A DNA stretch of 64,000 nucleotides from Notospermus geniculatus. Lineage: Eukaryota > Nemertea > Pilidiophora > Heteronemertea > Lineidae. Made by a program: the position numbers and the translations under genes. Below, piece by piece: positions 25,601 to 37,600 of this stretch (position 1 is its first letter; each line of letters opens with the position of its first letter). Under the pieces are notes generated by a model. That model searched no databases, was not told the DNA's origin, and saw only the letters and a list, made by a program, of their open reading frames with translations. The DNA lies in the NCBI GenBank assembly GCA_002633025.1, contig NMRB01000093.1, positions 197,770 to 261,769 of the forward strand, given 5' to 3'.

Positions 25601-28600
25601 GACAGTGCTCTCAAGACCAGTGTAGGCATCCCACGCCCTCATCTCCTTATCCAAGGCCCTGATATCTTTAGCGAACTTCTTGCAGTCCATTTCCATCTGC
25701 TCCACATTGATGTCCATCCACGGCGTGGTCTTCCAGTCATTAATAGAAGTCCGTACGATGAAGATGTAATCCCACAGGGTCTTCAACATCTTGATCTCTT
25801 TACGACACTGCTTCAACTGCTTGAAATCAGGCAGGTTGACTTCAAAGAGACCGGCAGAGTCGGAAAGTGCCGCCATGTCCTTTTCCATAGCTAGGATGAG
25901 CTCATGATTATGATCCAGCTGCTCGTACGGATTCTCACAGTCATACCAGAATGGTCCAATCTTACGGAACAATTCCCTGAATTCATGCTGTGAGACGTCA
26001 AACTTGGCAGATTTCCTCCTAATATTTGCAACTTCATTGGTCTGCAGTGGGGCGACACCTTGTTTGGTAGTAATGGCAATCTTCTTGGTATTGTTCCACT
26101 GTTCTGGCAGTTCCTGTAGCTGAAGATGAACCTCGTCCGGCATAGATCATGTGTCATAGCTTGCTGGGCAAAAACTGCGGGCCTGTGTGTTCCATTGTTT
26201 GGGGAGGTGTGAAAAAGGGATTATAGAGGGGCAATTTGCTCGCTGTTCCTCCTGTCAGTATAATTCTTCCAAGGTCATAGCAACAGGATCCAGTGGAACC
26301 AACATACGCTAATTCACGTATCCCACGAAATCTTGAGAATGACTCGTCCCTAGGTCTCTAAATCAGAACCTGGGTACAGTTTGTAACAAGAAAGTGGACC
26401 CAGGGTACAATTTCACTTGACGACATCGAACCTGGGTACACTTTATGTGTACCCAGGACGACAATAACCCCTTCAGCAAGAGTTTGTTTGTGTGTTTGTT
26501 TGTTTGCGATTTTCTCCGAGACTGACGAACGGATCGCCACCAAACTTGGTATGCCCATTCACACAGACCTCGGAAGTGTCCTTACGAAGCCCGAATTTTG
26601 ATATCACTTATAGTTTTCGTGATAGGCCTATAAGATATTAACGAAAATAACAATGCTGTTCAGGCCTTTTGACGTCATGACGTCACTGAGATTGCCGTCG
26701 CGCCAGGCCTTTTGACATCTTGACCCATGTCTGAGGTGAAGCTTGCCTGCCAAGATGATCAGCAGATGATATGGTCATTCTAACTTTCTGTATTTTATTT
26801 AATTGTCTTCAATCTGGGAGATTTTACCGCTGTATAACACCATGTCTTGGTTTACATTCTAGTATATGACCCCTACGTATATCATACTGGTTTAACTGTT
26901 TATCGTCGACGTGATAGCTCTAGTTTGAACTGATCTATTCTCTGTGAAGGACACCTTCATTCAAACTGGTAGATGGTGTCCTCATTGAGAGGTGTCCTGA
27001 TTACAGAGGTCAAAATGAATAGAAATGATCGATTTGGGACTGAACTTTGGTGTCCTTAGGCCACGCTTTTTTTATTCCTTGTTTCGCGAGCTTTTTCTCA
27101 GCACCTCCATCAGAGGAGGGCGGAAAAAAAATAAAATTTTATTTTTTGATTTCTCGAAAGTTATCCAAGTTCTCTGAAAAGCGGAGAAGAAAAAAATAAA
27201 ATTTTATTCCGCAATAAAGGGTCAATGAGGAACCCGCAGAACTACGCCACGACGTGGCGCTGTCAGTGTAAGACCCGGAAGTCCTATTTTCTAACAGTAT
27301 TTCCATTTAATTCTTGCCCCAAAATAAACCACTCTGTTTTGTTCAATTTTGATTAAATTACACTGTCCTGTTTCATGTTCAGAGTTCTCCATATATCACT
27401 GCTTTGTTTCGTCAGAAATGCCACAGGATGCCAATACTGACAACGTCTTTTGGGGAAATTTCCACGGAAAATTGTGTAGAATGAAATGGTCCATGGACCA
27501 TGTGCTCACCTGTGTCAACGTACCAGAAGAACAAATGTAAAATCGAAATGCTCCAGGCCGTGAGTTCCAGAGACTGTTTCTTTGATACTTCCTCAGCAAA
27601 GACGGCCACTTTTTTCTCCTCTTCATCAGCGATGGCTTTCTCCTTGGACACCTTTTCTGTCTCTGCACCGACAACAGAAATCAATTTGTTAGCATCTTCA
27701 TTCTTCTGGGCAAGTTCAACCTCTTGTGATGCTAACTTGGATTTCAAGTCGTCCACCTGGGAAGCTGTGCTCTGGAGTTTTTGCAGACCGTTTTCGAGAC
27801 GTTGCATCTTTGCCATGAGTTCCTCATGCTTCATTTTCAGCAAGTTCTGATAGAGTTTGATCTGCTCCAAGAAACTCTTTGGTGTGGTGTAGTTGTACCT
27901 CCTCTCGTTTTGCAGGTAGATGACACTCATTTCGTTGACAGATTTGTGTACATATGACATGAAGAGGGAGACAGATTCTCTCATATCAGGCTGTGAAGAA
28001 AGGAAAAGTATATTGTAGAGGGCAATGCTAACAGTGGTAGACCTTACATGGAGCTGTGGCGATACAGTACATCAACAGGAAATTGTTAAATATCAAGAAG
28101 TCAACTTCCTGAAACTTGCGAATTTTCGACCCCAACCGGGGTCTTCCTCAGGCACTCAGTTGGAGAGACCAGAAAAGACAGGAAATTGTGCCATTGAGAT
28201 TTATCGTAGGCCTAATGGCCATTAGAAGGTAAAGTTTCATAAGATTGCCATTATAGCCAACTCAAGATTAGTTTCACCTATCACCACCATAGGTGAAGTA
28301 TTAAAGGAGCATGGTATGGCCACTTTCTCTCGACAGACGGCGCCACCGCGCCACTCTCCAACCCAAGGGACTAACTACGTTTTGGCGAATGACCCGATCT
28401 ACTGCGTACATTTTGTAATGCATTTTAGTAGTTCGTCTTACTGCCACTAGGTCGCTCCCTTTACGTCGGCAGTCAAATAACGCATTTGTGATCCAATACC
28501 ATGTTCCTTTAAGCCAAAATCTACAGTGGAAATCTCTGCCAGAACTTACATTAAGGAGTTCTACTTCCTCGAGGAATCTCAAACTGACTGACTGCAGAGC

Positions 28601-31600
28601 CTCTTCTGGCCACTCGTGGAACCAATCAATGCTTGTGCAGTTGACAACAGCGGGGAACTTTCGAGCCCTGACACGGAGTGTGTTACCGACGGGAGAGAAG
28701 CAGAGAACAACCTGAAGAGATAAATACATAAAGAGTCAGAAAGGGCTAATAATATCATTCACGCACATTAGAGACAAAAGTTTGAGCCACTTTGATAGAT
28801 TCTGAACAGGGGTGTAGCCAGCTTGGTCTGGGGAGGGGGCAAAGTTGACTGAGTCTGGAGGACGAAGCCTGAAATTGCACACACTGAATGTGCATGCACT
28901 TGGAAGGAGGTCTGGCGGTCCTCCCCCAGAAAAAAATAGAAAATCTAGATCCTCTCAGATGCATTTTCCCCGCATCTGACACCACAATAACTTGGGTTGA
29001 ATAGGGAAAATGAGCTTTTCTAAGATGAAAAATTTGTTTTGNGCGGCGGCATTTGCCCCCTGCCCCTGCTAGCTACACCCCAGCTGAAATCCAAAATCCA
29101 TAAACACATGTTGTAATTACCTTCAGCTGTCTCCTGACTCTGTCAATGAAGAATCTCCAGCAGTTTTCTCTGGTGTCCTCCAATCCTAAGCCTTTCACTT
29201 CGTTCCTCACACCACCAATGATGTTCTCCACCTCATCATCAGGGAACAGATCTGGAATCTCACCCGAGGCTAACAAATCATTGATCAACACCAAGAACTT
29301 TTCATCGGCAACCTGGGCATCTGTCATCAGGAAAACTGTTCCAATGTTCTTCACCCCAGCCTTCATGTACAGACCGCTGATGTCCAGTTTCAGATCTGGG
29401 ATGGCGTAACCCTTACGTAGGGTAACCTGGAACACCTCAAGACTGCTGATAGACGCTGCAAGACGTGACAAGCTCTGTTTACCGCTGCCACCAACGCCGA
29501 CCAAGAGCGCATTGCCACGAGGACTTTCCAAGATTCGATTGATTCGACAGATGTGTTCAATGGCGTCACCGAACAACACAAGGTTCATGGCAGCATTGAT
29601 TTCATTATAGTTGTCCAAGGCTTCTACGAGTAGTTTGTTTAGATCCTGCATGCCCTCGATGTGGGCGTACTTCGGGTCACCAACACCCTTTGCGAAGTGA
29701 CAGAACATCAATGGACGTTGGAAGACAAGAGCTTCGTCTGCATCTTCAAAGCATTTCTTTGCAATGTCCTTGGTCACTTTATCAAAAGTTTCCATGTCCT
29801 TCTCTTCGACCAACTTGTCACGGTAGACACGCTCTGCCTCGTGCATCCACAGACGAATGAGGTCAACTGGTGTCTTCGCTGCCTCTGCCTGAGCAAACAG
29901 TACGCCCTGCAAGAAATGGAACATATGAGCTTAGTGACTACTTATCAGTCTCACTACATTTAAAGCGAACCGACAGTCGTTTTGTAAACAGAAGGATGAT
30001 GTTTGTAAACATTGCCCTCACAGCCAATCAGAATGCAGGAAATGAGTGTTTCTAAACAAAGATTCGTCNNNNNNNNNNNNNNNNNNNNNNNNNNNNNNNN
30101 NNNNNNNNNNNNNNNNNNNNNNNNNNNNNNNNNNNNNNNNNNNNNNNNNNNNNNNNNNNNNNNNNNNNNNNNNNNNNNNNNNNNNNNNNNNNNNNNNNNN
30201 NNNNNNNNNNNNNNNNNNNNNNNGGGGGGGGGATGATCCCTCCTCAAAAATTTCAAGGAGGGGGATATCCCCCCTCAAGTTTGCAGACTAACCTTTTTCA
30301 AATATTACTATTTTCACTTCAGTAGTGTTTTTTTAAATTTGTTACATTTCAAATGCAATTTTCATGCAGAAGGAAGACTAATTTTGCATTTTGGAGTGTA
30401 AAAAATGACTCTAGAGGCCATTTTTAACAAAAAAAATTTTGAAATTTCTTTTTCAGAAATTTTTTTTTTGAAATTTTTTTCTCCCCACCTCCTTGACAAT
30501 CCTGGCGGAATCCCTGAGAATAGTTAAAATAGTGAACTAACCTGTAACCTTGGGTTGATGGTGAAGGAACCAGCTGTGGGGTTCATGCACGACACATACT
30601 GCGTGTTGTGGATTTCCTTCAGAGAGAGCTTGGCCCTGTCGTACCAATGGCTGTAGTCAAGATGCTGGCGGATCAACGTGTGTGGTTGCACAGTGAAATA
30701 CATGTCCACCTCGGGCATATTCATGTCGTCAATGAAGTAGATGAGACGTTTTGTTCCTGGTGGGCCGTAGTTACGACCGGCCTTCTTTTCCAAAGGCTTC
30801 TCAAGGACCCTCTGTAACATCTCAGAGGTGGTGTAGAAGTTGAATGGTACGTTTGCGATCATGACGTCATCTGGCATGCTGTTGAGTTTGTCTTGGAGTA
30901 GGACAGTCTTACCGGATCCGGCACTACCAACCAACATGCATGGACGTCGCTTTTCAATCAACATGTCGAGGAAGTAACGCACTCGCATGGTCTCAGAGGT
31001 GTGGACAAGAGCGGCCTGGGAAGAGGAAAAACAGATGTCATGTGAAATACCTTCATCATCATCATTTTCATCCATTTTTCAAGAATTTTTCTCCAAATAC
31101 ATAATACTGGACAGTGTTATATCTAGGCCATTTTAGAGTGGGGCCGCGCCATGCCCCTAAAAGGGGGCACCACTGTGCCCTTTTTAACCCCCTAGGGCGC
31201 CATGCTCCTGAAAATTTTTTTTAAAGATTTAGTACCCCCAGACCATCTATCTTGATCCCTTTTGGTCATATCACCTTAGAAAGTGGTGTAAATTGGCTGT
31301 TGACTAGAGTTATAGAGACATTTTTAACTGACAAGCTTCTCAAATTCCGTTATTAGAAATGTCGTGAATGAAAATAAGTGCCCTTTTCTAGGTTGAAGTG
31401 CCCTTTTCACAAAGTTAGCACCATGCCCTTCTGAAATCCTAGATATAACACTGCTGGAAATACATAACTGGACAATGAGGGAGGCCCTTTGTGATATCAG
31501 TCAATGTTTATTCAAATGAGCTCGTGCCGAACTGGAGAATTTACCTGTAATGGGAGATCTGGGTCAAGTTCAAACTTCTCAATCTTCTTCGTCCACGGTT

Positions 31601-34600
31601 CAAACTTCTTCGTCTCAGTGTCAATGTAGTAATCAAAGACTGTGCCCTGATGGGGGAATTTGATAGTCTTGAATTCTGTGATCCACCACTTGGTGAATTC
31701 TACCCTGTAGTCAACCAGCTGATCCTGGAACATAGCTCCACCGAAGGCCCAGACGCAGGCAAAGGCGAAGTATAGCTCGTACAACTCTTTCGGGCAGTCT
31801 GGTGGTGTGTTTTCCGGTGTCAACAAGCACTCAAGCAAGTTGCACAACATTTGGATGTGACTGACTTCAGCAATGGGTGTAATCTTCTTGAATCTTGTGC
31901 GAAGGACATCGAGGCATGTTGGCACGTACTTGTCAAACAAGATCATCAAGTTTGCTCGCTCAGACTGTACTTCTCGTGTGTCAATCCAGCTTGTCACATA
32001 CCTGAAGCAGGAATGTTTTCCGTGATAGAATATTGATTATGATGTAAATACAAAGACATTTCCGTTCACATTTATGGCAAACTAATTGCCGTTACACATG
32101 ATGCATAATGCGGGTGATCCACTGACTTTACGACGAGTTTACAATCAGTTTGCGACTATTTAACGACGGCAGTCGTCAATGAATCGCAAACTCATCGTAA
32201 ACTAGTCGCAAACTGATCGTAAAGAAATGACGTGATGTTGAAGCTGGTCCACCGAACAAAATCAAACATGTTTGATCTCGTTGTAAACTAGTCGTCAACA
32301 GAGTTCCGTCGTGAACGAGTCGCAAACTCGTCGTCAACGTATCGTGAACGCTGATCCACTGGCTATGATTTTTCGTCGTAAACTAGTCGCAAACTCGTTG
32401 TCAACTAATTGCAAACTGATCGTAAACTCGTCGTAAAGTCGGTGGATCACCTGCATTAGAGACAAATGATCGCAGTTATACTTACGGATTCCAACCCAGA
32501 TCGGAGGGGTTCACATACAAAATACCAGCCCGAGACACAGTGGCAGGAGTAGCTGTCTTCAGGTGACTGATTTCAAACAGCAGACGCATCATTGGTGTCA
32601 AGGCAATACGCTCGTTACTGGCCAGGGTCAAGACTTTGTTGTCGTCCATGACAGTGTTGAGGGACTCAATCCACATAGGATCAATGTCACCATCAAGGAC
32701 AATCCAGCGTGCTCCAGGACCGTCTTGGGCACCGATATTGGCCATGTCTCTCATGATAGTGGAGAAGAGACCTGAAACAGGGCAACAGAAACTCAATACC
32801 ACCGACAGATATAAAAGGCAGAAGTTCTGTGTTAAGTTATGTAAACGTTGAGAAGCTTGGTGGTCCCCGAGTAGCAGACAACTTTCTTCAGATTGAAGAC
32901 ACACCACAAGTTTTGACAAAACAGTCCTTTTCCTTGTCATCCCACCAGTGACGAGGCTGAGACAAGTGGAAGAAATACTCAAGTCACTTACCATCCTTCC
33001 ATTCTCTGGTTGATGGGTTAATGACACCAAACAATTCATCGTTGGTGACAGCCTTGGGGTTAAGATCAATAGCAGTCGGTTTCACTTTCTGGTTCTGGTA
33101 GGTCTTTATCAATGACCTCCACACTTGACTTTTGCCGGAGCCAGCATTGCCAATGACGAAGACAGAGTGACGCACTTCAAACAGTTCTTTCAGTTGGACA
33201 ATCTGTTGATGAGAACAAATATGATGTAGGCCCCCTACTCCAGAAATATTGGATTTTTCAGGGTAGTTATGTCATTACTGTCCTAAATATAGGGTCACTG
33301 GATGAAACTGTTAAGGGAAAGGAGCAAAACAACACCCTCTAAAGACTAAAGCCTAATTCATACTTCGACGCATGACCATCGCCGGCGACCGACGCGCGAC
33401 CTTGCGTTCGACACCGATCCCGTCGTGCGATTTTGTCCATGTCCAATCGCGGGAGTGTGAATGCTCTCGCGATAATTTTTAGTTATGTGAGTCATTACGT
33501 AACAACGGCATAACCTATCTTCAACTCCAAATTCCCGCCGCGGCATTGAATTCAGTGCCTTTGGATGCATAAACATCAGCCTAGTTGATCCCATGACCAC
33601 AAAACTCTTCATTCATTGGTAGGTCGGTGCAATCGGACACAGAGAGTTCAAATTGGTTGAACTCTTGAAAATCGCACGCCAAGGAATCGTGCGACCTGAC
33701 GCCGATGACAACTGCAGAGGAACGCTGGAGTATGAATCAACGCGACTGTGTCGGCGTCCAGATTTTGATCGTGCGTTGGATGCCGATGGTCGTGCGTCGA
33801 AGTATGAATTAGGCTTAAGGAGAACACTATAACAACCTCCCCGAAACCTTCATAACAGATTTACCTTCAGAATGAAGCTGTCCTCCGGTTGGAGTTTAAG
33901 ATCAATGACTGCCTTCCTGACATCCTTCTCAAAGTCAAGGTCCCTCTTCCTCGGTACATCCAGTGCAGGGAACAGATCGCCGATGAGACCCATGAAGATG
34001 GGCAGATCATCCGTGACAATCTTGGGAATGTTGAAATCACGAAGAGCCCTCATCAACACCTCATCCTCTGGGCGGCCACGATCGCCTCGCTTCAGTGCAC
34101 CAGCAACGACCAACACGGACTTGATGGCCCTCAGACCCCAATCATAATGGTCCTGCTTGGAGAGCAACTCTTTACAGAGAGTGTACAGGGTGATGAACTT
34201 TCTTGCCAAGAGCCGGGCATCGATGAAACCTTCTGCCACCAACATAATCTCACAAATCAGTTCGAAGTCGGGAACAACCATAGCGCAAGGTCTGAAAGAA
34301 AAATAACATCAACTGTAAAGTCCAATTCAAAAGAACTTCCACCAAGTGACATCCTTTTGGAACATTTGGAAGGGGCACTGGCAGCTAGCTATAGAGCTTG
34401 TGCAGATGACGTCATCACGAAAAAATCCGCCATCTTGACGGTCAAACTGACGTTGGCGACCAACGTGGTGCAGTTTGTCGTCAGCGCAAGTGGAGTGTTG
34501 CGTCTTCAACCATGACGCAGTCTGCACGTGGCGCACTTTGTCTTTGACCACCAGCATGGCGGAGTGCCGGTCAAAAGTGACGTCATAATGAGCCGCTGCA

Positions 34601-37600
34601 CAAGCTCTATAGAACGGTCAAGTCAGGGCTGATTTTTTAACATGACATTACACAACTACTGGCAGTATTTGTATTTCATTTTTCCATCAGGGCCGACGTT
34701 ACAGCATTATTGGCTCTGGTAAGTACGGAGGAGGCCATCACAAGCTACTCATGTTCCTCACTTGGATGGGGTCTTTTACTTGCCCTTGCAAAGACACAAG
34801 GTACAAGGCACCATAGCTTACTGTCCCATGTGACGGATGTGAAGAGCCGGGAATGAAATCTCATATGGCCTGGGCTGGATTCGAACCCGGGACCTGCCGC
34901 TTGCCAAGCGGACGTGATAACCACTAGGCTATCAGGCTCCTCAGTGGCAAAGCACAGTAGCACATCAATCAAGGGAAAAGATTCCAGCAAAGTACCTGAA
35001 GAGAGCTTTAAGATTCTCCGGCAGCTCAGTACGGCCAGCATAACCAGGGTTCATGGTGATGAAGATCCCTACAGTTGCCTGCAACTTGATCGTTTCTCCC
35101 AAGAAATCGAACACCTTCTTCTTGTCTCTGATTGCATCCTGGATACACTTGACCTGGACAGCCACGACAGACAGTACCTCAACTGAGATACGGTTGAATT
35201 CGTCAAAGCATCCCCACGCACCAGCTTGGGCAAGACCTTTGTAGATGTTACCAACAGACTGTAATGCAATGACAAAGGAGATTTAATTGAGACATTCAAC
35301 AGTTAATAATTATCGGCTACCAACAAAGTAGCTATCCACTGGAAGGTTTTCAATGCATGGAAGAGCAGTGTGCCATACATGTACATTGGAGAATAAGTAG
35401 GCCTGTTACTGGAGGATCTTCATAAACTTACCTTGTAGTCCATCTGTTCAGAACAGTTGAATACATAGACCATGATACCAAGAGCACGACCCAAATCTTT
35501 GGTTGTTTCAGTTTTGCCAACCTGTCCCGTGCAGTCACACGGTTCAGCAAGATCCACATATTCTCCGTCCTTACTGTACATAGCAAGTGCTGTCTTGGTG
35601 TTGTTCCCATCTTTGTCTTGTTCAAACTTAAGCCTTGCCATGCTGTCGAAAAGCTTGGTCAAGTGACGAGCAACCTAAATGAATTAACAGAAACATAAGC
35701 TCAAGTTTCTTGCAACTTTCTTTGTTGACATTCTGGAGAAGTTTGTTTACATATTTTCCCAAAAATTCGTCCCCTTTCAAATTCTATTTCTAAATCAAAC
35801 TTTTTCGATATCAATTCGCTTTAAAAGGATGACAGTTGAAATCCCTCATACCTTTTCTGGGTTATTTCCATTGGAAAGAATATCAAGGAGATCGACGGAC
35901 GAAACGAAGTAGAATCTTGGGAAGGCTAATCGTTTGGTCTCCAGGTACTCAGCCAATGCCTTCTCACAGATAACGAGATCATTCTGAATGCGTTCCAAAC
36001 GTTCGAAAAGCTTGGGCTTGTTGGTGGCATCAACTACATTCGTTGTCTTCTCAACTTCAGATACAAGTTCCTAAAAGGGAAAGTATGAGTACAGATTGCA
36101 TGGTGAAATCATCCTCTTTTTGGTATAGGCCTACTGAACAGGGATGTAGTGTTCGAAAATTTGTGCTGAAACCAAAACTGTTGAAGGAGTACCAAAAAAG
36201 AACATCCACTATAGGCCTACTTGATCAAGGCATCGGTGGGTCAGTTTGAATTCATAAAATTTCAAGGAAAATGTGAAAATCATGGGGCAACATGTGGGCC
36301 ATTTCTACGGAGAACCAGCCATCTTTCTAACATGTACCTTGAAATCTGAGTCGATGCCATCAAATCTCTTCGATTCTTCTGGTAGCTGGTTCCTGATATC
36401 TTCTGACCCGATGAAGATACTCTCCAAGTGAGACCAAGTCCGCTGTACTTCAAAGTAGATTGTGATGACTTGGTCAGCTGTTGACAATTTCTTCTGCCAT
36501 GAGGTGACCTCCTCCAAGAAATGTGCAATGTACTTGGATGTCAGCATATTTTGCAGTTGGACCTGTGAGAGAAACAAAATATGAGTTGGCAAGAAGACTC
36601 ATGGGAAAATCTGCAATTGCTCTCTGCACTGACGAAATCAGTCATTTTTACTTTACAAGTCTTCCCAGTAATGTGGAAAACGACAATTTCAGGTTGCTCA
36701 AGTGCAATTTCAGCAGCCAAAGATTTTGAAACTATGAGAGCTGTAACACCCAAAATTTCAGTGATAAGCCAGAATCTCAGTACTTGAGAATCTCAAAACT
36801 TCCTTGCATATACAATTAACCGAGACATACCTGGTTGTCCTCAAGAGTTTCAATCACCTCCTCACTAGCCTTGAGCAAGGTAATACCAGTCCTGGCATGT
36901 TTCTCATGCTCAAATTCCATCTGAGACCAAGTGACGTCCAATTCCTTGAGCACCTTCTCCATGCTCATTTCCTTGACTGCCTTGTCCACAATGTTTCGGA
37001 CCTCTTCTTCAAATTCGTGAAGGTTCAGCGACAGAAGATCGGCAAGAGTGGTGTCTTCATCCATGGTAAATTTGACCTGTGAAGGAATTAAAAGCATTTA
37101 CAAAACTGGCATAGAATGTATTTTCTGTATTTTATTTGATTTTTCCGTCAGGGCCAAAGCCTTAGCACATTATTGGCCCTGTTTGGATGATCATAGATCT
37201 TGGAGTAAAATTTTGTGCGCTTGCGGCTTTGGTGGGCACATATCCTAGAAGTACAAATGCTGAACAACAAGATGTGCTGATACATCTTTCATGATTGTGG
37301 GAAACATGACACTGCTTCATCAGCACACACCCTTGACTTAACCATGGATAGACATGGATGATATAGGCCATGCAATTACTAGACAATGGAGAATAACTTG
37401 TAAACAAACAGAAATTGGACAGTGAAATTAAAACATGCAGAGCATTCCAATTGACTTGATCCTTGAAATGTTGAATGTATACTGAACATATGCAGGCATG
37501 AAGTGAACTGTAAATTATAAACATGGTCAACATGAACATAATTCAACAAAAAGGTCAATGCTTGAATATGATGGGTTATCTAAATCCATACTTACTGCCC

